From the NCBI GenBank assembly GCA_900549545.1, contig URPA01000001.1, forward strand, positions 173,972 through 237,971: a stretch of DNA of 64,000 nucleotides, given 5' to 3'. Below, piece after piece: positions 57,896-64,000 of the stretch; the first letter of the stretch is position 1, and each line of letters begins with the position of its first letter. The notes beneath the pieces were generated by a model, which saw only the letters and a program-made list of their open reading frames with translations, was not told the origin of the DNA and did no database searches. The position numbers and the translations under genes are program-made. This stretch comes from an uncultured Eubacteriales bacterium. Its GTDB lineage: Bacteria > Bacillota > Clostridia > Oscillospirales > Oscillospiraceae.

Positions 57896-58390
57896 ATGGA
57901 ATACCTGCATGTAAGCCACGGTTTTGGCCCGGTGTATGATAAAAATTCCCGGGTGCTCATTCTGGGCAGCTTCCCTTCCGTCAAGTCACGGGAGGAAAAC
58001 TTTTATTATGGTCACGCGCAAAACCGCTTCTGGCCGCTTATGACGCGCCTGCTTGACGCTCCCCTGCCTCAAAGCGTGGAGGAGAAGCGCACCCTGCTGC
58101 TCGGGCACGGCATAGCCCTCTGGGATGTGATTGAGGAGTGCGACATTTTGGGTTCAGCAGACAGCAGCATCAAAAACGCTGTGCCCACCGATATACGGCG
58201 CATACTGGACGCGGCGGATATTCAGGGCATCTTCTGCAACGGCGCTCTCGCGCATAAGCTTTATATGCGCGAGCTTTTCCCCGTCAGCGGTATTGAGGCA
58301 GTTAAGCTCCCATCCACAAGCCCGGCCAACGCCGCCTTTTCCATGGAGCGGTTGTATTCTCAGTGGAGGCAGATTTTGGATTGCCTGTGA
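57896..58390 (+). CDS. DNA-deoxyinosine (hypoxanthine-DNA) glycosylase
   Basis: 164-residue member of the uracil-DNA-glycosylase superfamily, the deoxyinosine-specific branch. Seen: VLILGSFPSVKSREENFYYGHAQNRFWPL (family region, key part LGSFPS and QNRFW), IALWDVIEECDILGSADSSI, and LPSTSPANAAFS as the late DNA-contact motif. It excises hypoxanthine that arises when adenine in DNA deaminates. AAGGAGG precedes the ATG. It is separated from the ade unit and divergent from it. Strand + and followed by the CRISPR remnant. Confidence 0.88.
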   Translation: MEYLHVSHGFGPVYDKNSRVLILGSFPSVKSREENFYYGHAQNRFWPLMTRLLDAPLPQSVEEKRTLLLGHGIALWDVIEECDILGSADSSIKNAVPTDIRRILDAADIQGIFCNGALAHKLYMRELFPVSGIEAVKLPSTSPANAAFSMERLYSQWRQILDCL

Positions 58391-58440
58391 GCTGCAAGCC
58401 CGCAGGCGAATTTCGCCAATGTAAACAAAAATGGTAATGC

Positions 58441-58544
58441 GTTTCAATCCACGTCCCCCGTGCGGGGGACGACCGCGCGCATTGTGCGGTGCGGGGCTGT
58501 TGGACTGGTTATTTCAATCCACGTCCCCCGTGCGGGGGAACGAC
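58441..58544 (-). CRISPR. CRISPR array remnant (two repeats, one spacer), trailer side
   Basis: Repeats at 58441-58473 and 58511-58544 flank a 37-base spacer (58474-58510). The first begins GTTTC instead of ATTTC, and the second carries an extra A (GGGGGAACGAC). Both match the type I-C repeat of the main array, from which they are separated by a 445-base insert. They lie at the leader-distal end, where repeat decay is expected. Confidence 0.9.
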
Positions 58545-58989
58545 ATAGCCAGTAATCGGTCTAAAAATTTGCGAATTGTACTAATGTTCTTACCAGACTG
58601 TCAGGAGTATTATGTAATGGATAAGTACTCAGCCATTGTTTTCTCCTTTCGTTATCACGCAGATAATGCACACAAGCAAAGCAATGGCATTGATTATTAC
58701 AAGCGCTTTGCACACTGTCGGCCAATGGGCTATTACGGCGATGCACAGATTTATTAGCAGCAGTATCCACAATATTTTGTCAATCTTCATCTTGCGTCCT
58801 CCATTCCAATTTGATATAATAGCCCCGAACAAGGGGAGCTGCTATCTCCCCTTGCCGGGCTGTTGATTAAGACCTGCAAGCTGCAATCACTGCGGCTATC
58901 ATTGAGATTAATTCAATGATAAGCTCAAGCTTTCGGTCTGTCGGCAGCCTTTTTTCGTGTCTGCCGCGCCACACTTCATCGCTCGCTTA
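58545..58989. other. Non-repeat insert splitting the CRISPR array
   Basis: 445 bases between the remnant and the main array. It contains a 53-codon membrane-protein gene (58629-58790), a CAAGGGGAG/CTCCCCTTG hairpin near 58832-58857 and a TCATTGA/TCAATGA hairpin near 58900. No repeat, transposase or terminal duplication is visible. The outer 35 bases at each end could be original spacers. Confidence 0.75.
58629..58790 (-). CDS. Small membrane protein inside the CRISPR array
   Basis: 53 residues with two hydrophobic helices (about 5-20, ILWILLLINLCIAVIA, and 26-45, ALVIINAIALLVCIICVI) and a charged tail KGENNG. GGAGG is seven bases before ATG 58790; a longer in-frame start has no Shine-Dalgarno. 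Family unknown; a holin-like or toxin-like small protein is conceivable but unsupported. Its position inside an array is the remarkable feature. Confidence 0.5.
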   Translation of the reverse strand: MKIDKILWILLLINLCIAVIAHWPTVCKALVIINAIALLVCIICVITKGENNG

Positions 58990-59629
58990 CGTGCAATCCA
59001 CGTCCCGTGTGGGGGGGACGACGAGGCCGAGCAGAAGAAGTACAAGCCGAGATACAAATTTCAATCCACGTCCCCCGTGCGGGGGACGACCATACGCCCG
59101 GCCTATTACCTCAGCTGGAAGCTTATTTCAATCCACGTCCCCCGTGCGGGGGACGACGTTCACCGCTTCCGATTTTATCATAGACTTTTTTATTTCAATC
59201 CACGTCCCCCGTGCGGGGGACGACGCGTGCTGGCAGACGCCTTCCACGATAACTACCTATTTCAATCCACGTCCCCCGTGCGGGGGACGACGGGACGGTA
59301 TGCGCTCCGGCGTGGTCATCTTTAACATTTCAATCCACGTCCCCCGTGCGGGGGACGACGCCTCGACAAACTCGAGCAAGTGCACGACCCGGAATTTCAA
59401 TCCACGTCCCCCGTGCGGGGGACGACTAGGGAGAGACGAGGCAAAACGCTGCAAAGGCAATATTTCAATCCACGTCCCCCGTGCGGGGGACGACACCTGC
59501 ACGCCCAGGGAGACGCTGCGGTTTTCAACATTTCAATCCACGTCCCCCGTGCGGGGGACGACCGTCGCTGTCCTTCGGAGGTGGCAGGGTGGGCGTATTT
59601 CAATCCACGTCCCCCGTGCGGGGGACGAC
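58990..59629 (-). CRISPR. Type I-C CRISPR array, main part (10 repeats, 9 spacers)
   Basis: Repeats are 33 bases, beginning ATTTCAATCC and ending GGGGGACGAC on the + strand, with an internal CCCCCGTGCGGGGG palindrome. They start at 58990 (degenerate), 59058, 59125, 59192, 59259, 59327, 59394, 59462, 59530 and 59597. Spacers are 34-35 bases. Type I-C crRNA repeats end in GATTGAAAT, so the array is transcribed on the minus strand from the leader at 59630-59790, next to cas2. The degenerate repeat lies at the trailer end, as expected. Confidence 0.97.
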
Positions 59630-59790
59630 AGCAAAAATTGCCAAATATTTTGACAGTTTTTGCGAAAGAACAAATATTCTCTACAAATTTTAATTCAAAG
59701 ATAATTTTTAATCGAACAAAACACGCTTCAGTGTGCTGATATTGAGTCTAAATTCAGTGCGAAGGGACGTCACTTTCATGTTTGCTTGGG
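59630..59790 (-). promoter_or_regulatory. CRISPR leader
   Basis: AT-rich region between the newest repeat (59597-59629) and cas2. An imperfect inverted repeat begins GCAAAAATTG (59631) and ends CAGTTTTTGC (59664), directly beside the first repeat. No gene is present. It should hold the array promoter and the integration-guiding sequence. Confidence 0.7.
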
Positions 59791-59800
59791 CCTCGCACCC

Positions 59801-60091
59801 TTATAGCATCAGCACGTCCTCCGGGTCATACGTCAGCTTTGCGCCGAAGTGCTCAATCTTGTCCTCATAGCGATTTCCCAGATAATAAAAGCGCAGGCTG
59901 TCTTTTTCCTCGTCCATTATCTTGCGCAGCTTTCCTTGCAGGCTGCGGCACTGTGCAGCATCGAGCAGACACTCAAAAACAGAGTTCTGAACGCGCTGGC
60001 CGTAGTTTACGCACTGTTTTGCAATCTGCCGCAAGCGTCTGCGTCCGGCAGCATTCTCAGTATTTACATCATAAGTAATCAAAACCAGCAT
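59801..60091 (-). CDS. cas2: CRISPR-associated endoribonuclease Cas2
   Basis: 96-residue ferredoxin-fold subunit of the Cas1-Cas2 integrase. The MLVLITYDV start carries the conserved Asp, followed by AGRRRLRQIAKQC, GQRVQNSVFEC and a typical strand near the end (SLRFYYLG). ATG 60091 has GGAAGTGAT upstream and gives the family length. It starts just after the cas1 stop. Confidence 0.95.
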   Translation of the reverse strand: MLVLITYDVNTENAAGRRRLRQIAKQCVNYGQRVQNSVFECLLDAAQCRSLQGKLRKIMDEEKDSLRFYYLGNRYEDKIEHFGAKLTYDPEDVLML

Positions 60092-60095
60092 AGCA

Positions 60096-61127
60096 TCACT
60101 TCCATAAAAACGGCGGATATGCGTCCAAATCACCACGAAGATAGCGGGACAGCAGAAGAGCCTGAGTGTAGGGTATCATACCCCACGGGAGCTTTTCACC
60201 CAGATATGGATGTGTTAGCTGCTCCTTTTTCTTCTCCTGCCAGCTTTTCAGGAAAGACTTCCTGCCGTCGTCGCTCAAAAGCACCGCTCCGCTGTCCATA
60301 TAGACAAAATCAGAGGCCTTGACCTGGCGGTTGTTTATAAGCGTCAAAACAAAACGGTCGGCCATACAGGGCCGCAGTTCTTCCATCAAATCCAGCGCAA
60401 GCGAAGTCCTTCCCGGTCTATCCCTGTGCAGGAAGCCCACATAGGAATCCAGCCCAACACTCTCGAGCGCGCTTGCGCAGTCATGAGCCAGAAGGCTGTA
60501 CGCAAAGGACAGCATTGCGTTAACCGCGTCCATGGGCGGACGGCGGCTTCGACCATGGAAACAGAAGGTGTCCTTATCTCCTAAAATCATCTCATCGAAC
60601 ACCCGGAAATACGCAGCGGCGGCAACGCCTTCCAATCCCCGAAGCTCATCCGGGTCTGTCACTGTCTTGACTTTAGGCAGCATTTCTCTGATTTCCCCGG
60701 AAGCGGCGGCAAGCTTTTCGCCGTCCACCCTGAGCGCATGATCGCGACGGGTGCGTTCTATACTCCAACGGGCGTTATAGAGCTTGCCGAAAATCATGGT
60801 GCGGCTTATGAGGCAGCACTGTGCGGGGTCATCTGCAATGCGATATTGACTGCGGCGAAGGAGAACATTTCCGTTCCCCTCACCACAGACACGTGCAAGG
60901 AACTTCCCCATCGACGAGCAAAAGGCCAGGCCAATCTGCCGTTGAGCGCAAGCCCCCATAAGCGCGGGAGACGCCCCGGAATATGAAAAGCTGACAATAT
61001 TTTGCAGCGTATGCAGCGGATAACGTGCAATAACCTGTTTATCCCGGTTGGCAAGCACATTTTCCCCGTCAAGGGACAGATAGATATCCTCCGAAAGGAT
61101 GTATAGCGTATTGAGCAGATGCTTCAT
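60096..61127 (-). CDS. cas1: CRISPR-associated endonuclease Cas1 (type I-C)
   Basis: 343-residue integrase catalytic subunit. The N-terminal beta domain has YLSLDGENVLANRDKQ and the C-terminal helical domain has conserved Glu in LRGLEGVAAAAYF, the AVNAMLSFAYSLL region, His in VGFLHRDRPGRTSLALDLMEE, and Asp in LALDLMEELRP. It overlaps cas4 by four bases, so they are coupled. Confidence 0.96.
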   Translation of the reverse strand: MKHLLNTLYILSEDIYLSLDGENVLANRDKQVIARYPLHTLQNIVSFSYSGASPALMGACAQRQIGLAFCSSMGKFLARVCGEGNGNVLLRRSQYRIADDPAQCCLISRTMIFGKLYNARWSIERTRRDHALRVDGEKLAAASGEIREMLPKVKTVTDPDELRGLEGVAAAAYFRVFDEMILGDKDTFCFHGRSRRPPMDAVNAMLSFAYSLLAHDCASALESVGLDSYVGFLHRDRPGRTSLALDLMEELRPCMADRFVLTLINNRQVKASDFVYMDSGAVLLSDDGRKSFLKSWQEKKKEQLTHPYLGEKLPWGMIPYTQALLLSRYLRGDLDAYPPFLWK

Positions 61128-61786
61128 GGCATATTCTCCTCAGCTGCGGCAAGATATTCGGAAACCTTTTTTCTATTCATCAGCTTTGGAAGGCACAGAT
61201 CCTTCAGCGAGCAGGCGTTACAGCTCTTGCCGGGTTTGACTTTTGGGGTATAGCGTTTTTTATACAGCTCGTGCATCTCTGCAAGGCTCCGCTCAACCTC
61301 AGCGCGCAGCTCTGGTGTGAAGCTGACAACAGTCCTCCGGCGGGGCTCTCCGTAATAGAGCGCCCCTTCTGGGACGGAGCAGCAGAGCATTTCCTCAAGA
61401 CACATAGCCTGTCCGCAAAGCTGAAGCTCATCAGCGAGATGCTCCTTTGGCCTGCCGCGCTTGTACTCGACAGGGTACGGCAGCCATAGCCCATTCTGCC
61501 CGTGAAGCGCGATTCCCGCCGGGTCTTTAAAAAACTCCACTGCGTCACATTGACCGGATACTCCAAGCCTTGCAGAATGGATTGCCAGCCCTCTTACGGT
61601 TATCCGATCTCCTCTGCTCTCGCGCAGAGTCTGATCATGCACACGCTCGTGCATTAATTGCCCATCCATTGTGCGATAGTCCTCCGCCCACTGGTTCTCA
61701 ATATGTATCAGCGCCCACTGTCGGCGGCAGAAAGCAAAATGCTGTATCCCCGAGAGCTGGAGAAAATCGTCCTCAGACCAAGTCAT
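61124..61786 (-). CDS. cas4: CRISPR-associated exonuclease Cas4
   Basis: 220-residue RecB-type nuclease that trims and orients prespacers. Fe-S Cys20 lies in FAFCRRQW, and the other three in SCNACSLKDLC near the C-terminus. Nuclease motifs are GQCDAVEF and the VEYKRGRPKE (QhXXY follows as ELQLCGQAM). It overlaps cas7 and cas1 at its ends. Confidence 0.95.
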   Translation of the reverse strand: MTWSEDDFLQLSGIQHFAFCRRQWALIHIENQWAEDYRTMDGQLMHERVHDQTLRESRGDRITVRGLAIHSARLGVSGQCDAVEFFKDPAGIALHGQNGLWLPYPVEYKRGRPKEHLADELQLCGQAMCLEEMLCCSVPEGALYYGEPRRRTVVSFTPELRAEVERSLAEMHELYKKRYTPKVKPGKSCNACSLKDLCLPKLMNRKKVSEYLAAAEENMP

Positions 61787-62679
61787 ACCATTCGCTGGCA
61801 GGTTACGCCGGAAGGCAGCGCTGCCTCATCAACAGTGACATTATAATCGCAATATGAGCGTGCAGGATTAATGCTTTCCTTATCGACTCTTTCTACTTTG
61901 ACCGTGTCAAATAGCTTCCATGAAGGTGCGCAGCCTAACTCACTGTCATGTTTAAATATGATAAGTTCTCTGACTGCCATCTTACCGCGAGCCGCAGAGT
62001 GGTCACTTTCAAACATGTTTAAAATGGCCTGCCAAAGCAGCTGTAAATCTTCCTCAGAAAATCCCGTCGTTTTCCGTGCCAGATTTGCGGAGACATACCC
62101 CTCGCAGCGGTAGAGACCATAGGGGATAATATACTTTCTGCCCATCTCTGTGCCCTTATTTTCAGCATCGGCCTCAGTCGTTATTGCAATGCGGGTGATT
62201 GTGACCTCCTGCGGCATGACGGGCTCAACACTGCGGGCAAAGCCAAGCTGAACAGGCCCGCGAACTTGACCGCAGTTAAGCGCGGACTTCACAAAAGTCG
62301 TCATAACAGCGCCAAAAGTGCGGATATCAAAGAAGTTTTTGCACATCCAGTTGCGAAGCTTTCTGTCAATATCAGGGTCTGCTTTTTTCTTTTCCTTTAC
62401 ACTTTTAGCATCAACATCCAGCGCCGCATACGCCTCTGCATCACTGCGATTGAGCGGAACGCCATCTTTAATATAAATCCGATAGCCTGTGGCATCTTCT
62501 TTTACAGTCTCCACATAATTGCGGATTTTACGCTTAAGGCACACATCGGTAACTATGCCAAGCCCGGTTTCCGGGTCAACACGTGGCATATTACCAGCAT
62601 CCGGGTCACCATTTGGGTTACCGTTTTCGACATCAAATAAAATTACGAATTCATAGCGGTTTTTAATTACTTCTGACAT
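61783..62679 (-). CDS. csd2: Type I-C Cascade backbone subunit Cas7 (Csd2)
   Basis: 298-residue RAMP protein that coats the crRNA. FVILFDVENGNPNGDPDAGNMPR matches the Csd2/Csh2 N-terminus (key parts), TDVCLKRKIRNYV, FDIRTFGAVMTT and a RAMP strand QEVTITRIAITTE. GGAGGAG precedes the ATG. It follows csd1 by 12 bases. Confidence 0.95.
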   Translation of the reverse strand: MSEVIKNRYEFVILFDVENGNPNGDPDAGNMPRVDPETGLGIVTDVCLKRKIRNYVETVKEDATGYRIYIKDGVPLNRSDAEAYAALDVDAKSVKEKKKADPDIDRKLRNWMCKNFFDIRTFGAVMTTFVKSALNCGQVRGPVQLGFARSVEPVMPQEVTITRIAITTEADAENKGTEMGRKYIIPYGLYRCEGYVSANLARKTTGFSEEDLQLLWQAILNMFESDHSAARGKMAVRELIIFKHDSELGCAPSWKLFDTVKVERVDKESINPARSYCDYNVTVDEAALPSGVTCQRMV

Positions 62680-62691
62680 TTTTCTCCTCCT

Positions 62692-64000
62692 TTATTTTGT
62701 ATAACGGGCCTGAGTTTGATGGTAATACCCGAGCTGGAATGAGCCCTGCTGTGGCAGGTTCAAGCGATCAGGATAGGCCTCACCTAACTTTTCTTCAATT
62801 TTTGAAAGCTGTTTGTTTAAATATATCGCCCTGTCTTTTGGAAGCTTTTTCAAATGTTTTTGAGCTAAATTAACAAGCACCGGGAACACTCTGCTCGGTG
62901 TGGCAGATGCTGAGTTAAAATACTTGTCTTTTATGGTTGCATTTATTCGCGGGTTTGCCACTGTTTGTATGTCCTCAAGGACAGAGAAAAGCCTGCCTAA
63001 ATTGTATGGGATATTTGTGCTGTCAGGATTAAGTGACACAGTTAAGACCTCCTTTGGTATATCAGAATGAGGATTTTTCAAATAATATGCTTTAATAATA
63101 GCGGCCCTTCCCTTGGTTACATTGCGCTCCGCGCGGATGCGCGATGTAACGCCGTTGAGCAGGGTTGCCGGATACGGCGTATTATTTAAAATGGCGCGAA
63201 GGGTTTCGCCGGATAAACCGGGAGCTGGAGATTTATCGCGCGAGTTTTGATTCACCGTTTCATCCAGTAATCTCCAGAGTGGTATAGTCTCAAATTTGTC
63301 GTATTCCGGGCGGATAATCTCCAGGCGCTTATAATGCTCATGTATGCTTTCCATAAACTGCCCGAAAGAATTTTTCAGAAAAAAACGCACTGAGAGCCTT
63401 GCTGCGTTTGGTGCTAAGCCAAGCACATAAAACGGAGTTTCTGGTGCAATCAGCTCTTCTTCAAATTCCACCGGCTTACCTTCCAACAGGTCTAACATCA
63501 TTTTTTGCAGATCAGCTGTTGTGTAATTCTCTGGAAGATTGCCAAACAAGCTCGCCATAGCGCAGCTTTGATAAGCAGATTGTCCGCCTTTCGCCCAGAG
63601 CAAGACAGTGGTGTCGCCTATTCTTCCAACATGCTCTCTGTCAGCCAAAAGGTGATTCAATGCACTTGTATATGCAAAAGCCGCATACTTACTTGTAGGC
63701 GCGTTGAGATTCTGCTCTCGACCGAAGGAGCAAAACGCTTCACTGTTAAAAGAGACAAGGGCCGCACCGCTCGACTGTGCCCCGGCAACTCCTTTAATTG
63801 CAGGGTGAACCCGCTCTGCAGCGCATTTCTTGCCGGTGACAAGACAAGTCATCTCCGGGCCGTCCGCATCAGCATCATAGCATTCCTGCCATGCTGCACG
63901 AATTGCAGCATCCTCATGCACGAATGTAGCATTATAGCGAAAGGTTATATTAACGCCTGAAATAACATCCTCCAGCTTATCCACAAGTGCCGGATGCTCT
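62692..64000 (-). CDS. csd1: Type I-C large subunit Cas8c (Csd1), 5' end beyond the window
   Basis: About 436 C-terminal residues of the PAM-recognising Cascade subunit. The frame stays open to the right edge (upstream codons read EHPALV), so a start near 63984 is internal. Family segments are CLVTGKKCAAERVHPAIKGVAG, LVSFNSEAFCSFG, RIGDTTVLLWAKG, and near the end SIEEKLGEAY- and GSFQLGYYHQTQA-like stretches. Csd1 proteins are about 600 residues. cas5 and cas3 are expected further to the right. Confidence 0.93.
   Translation of the reverse strand, partial: EHPALVDKLEDVISGVNITFRYNATFVHEDAAIRAAWQECYDADADGPEMTCLVTGKKCAAERVHPAIKGVAGAQSSGAALVSFNSEAFCSFGREQNLNAPTSKYAAFAYTSALNHLLADREHVGRIGDTTVLLWAKGGQSAYQSCAMASLFGNLPENYTTADLQKMMLDLLEGKPVEFEEELIAPETPFYVLGLAPNAARLSVRFFLKNSFGQFMESIHEHYKRLEIIRPEYDKFETIPLWRLLDETVNQNSRDKSPAPGLSGETLRAILNNTPYPATLLNGVTSRIRAERNVTKGRAAIIKAYYLKNPHSDIPKEVLTVSLNPDSTNIPYNLGRLFSVLEDIQTVANPRINATIKDKYFNSASATPSRVFPVLVNLAQKHLKKLPKDRAIYLNKQLSKIEEKLGEAYPDRLNLPQQGSFQLGYYHQTQARYTK

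Noticed and set aside
58916..59653. Repetitive protein-like frame across the CRISPR array
   Set aside because: Its periodic peptide (STSPVRGTT-like) is the translated repeat unit; spacing and spacers show an array, not a gene.

Overview
The window reads as chromosome from an anaerobic, endospore-forming Clostridia, most likely Oscillospiraceae (inference). Support: endosporulation genes (spoIVA, cwlD, a sigH-like factor, a spoIIM-like gene, pdaB, cotJ), RNase M5, a T-box leader on alaS, a purine riboswitch on ade, a TRAP transporter, strong Shine-Dalgarno sites and moderately GC-rich coding sequence with AT-rich gaps. No prophage, plasmid backbone or insertion sequence is evident.

Layout. 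1-4 kb (+): class II aldolase, a P-type ATPase homologue that has lost nearly every catalytic motif, and a Xer-type recombinase with a dif-like site in its leader. 4-13.5 kb (-): DUF6873-like protein, radA, cwlD, spoIVA, a Nif3-family protein, trmK, two small Cys-containing proteins, a SigH-like sigma factor and ruvB-ruvA-ruvC. 13.6-19 kb (+): a cell-envelope cluster with SGNH hydrolase, DUF4358 lipoprotein, ECF sigma factor, RsiV-like anti-sigma factor, MBOAT O-acyltransferase and DHHW/AlgX-like protein. 19-25 kb: xerD, spoIIM-like gene, small membrane proteins, cysteine desulfidase, pdaB and a flavin reductase. 25-34.4 kb: TRAP transporter (dctM, dctQ, dctP), DeoR regulator, TIM-barrel protein, sn-glycerol-1-phosphate dehydrogenase and a large Fe-S/FAD oxidoreductase. 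34.4-38.4 kb: hairpin-rich spacer, a fused ABC transporter with a very large ectodomain, tRNA-Arg(CCT) and a small membrane protein. 38.4-53 kb (-): rnmV, holA, comEC, hinT-like, alaS with T-box, PepSY-like protein, U32 protein, mltG, tmk-like, sir2, fchA-like and prfC. 53-58.4 kb: a fused cotJA-cotJB, cotJC, then the guanine-riboswitch unit ade plus NCS2 permease, and a hypoxanthine-DNA glycosylase. 58.4-64 kb: a type I-C CRISPR-Cas locus (csd1, csd2, cas4, cas1, cas2 and array); cas3 and cas5 would lie beyond the right edge.

How the parts fit. Several blocks are functional units: Holliday junction processing (ruvCAB); spore cortex and coat (spoIVA/cwlD, pdaB, cotJ); a probable envelope-stress regulon in which an ECF/RsiV pair sits with O-acylation enzymes; purine salvage under a guanine riboswitch; and adaptive immunity. 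The items most worth a second look are the catalytically degenerate P-type ATPase, the dif-like site inside a xer leader, the CRISPR array interrupted by a 445-base insert carrying a small membrane-protein gene, the cotJA-cotJB fusion, and a 10-base complementarity between the purine aptamer core and its terminator.
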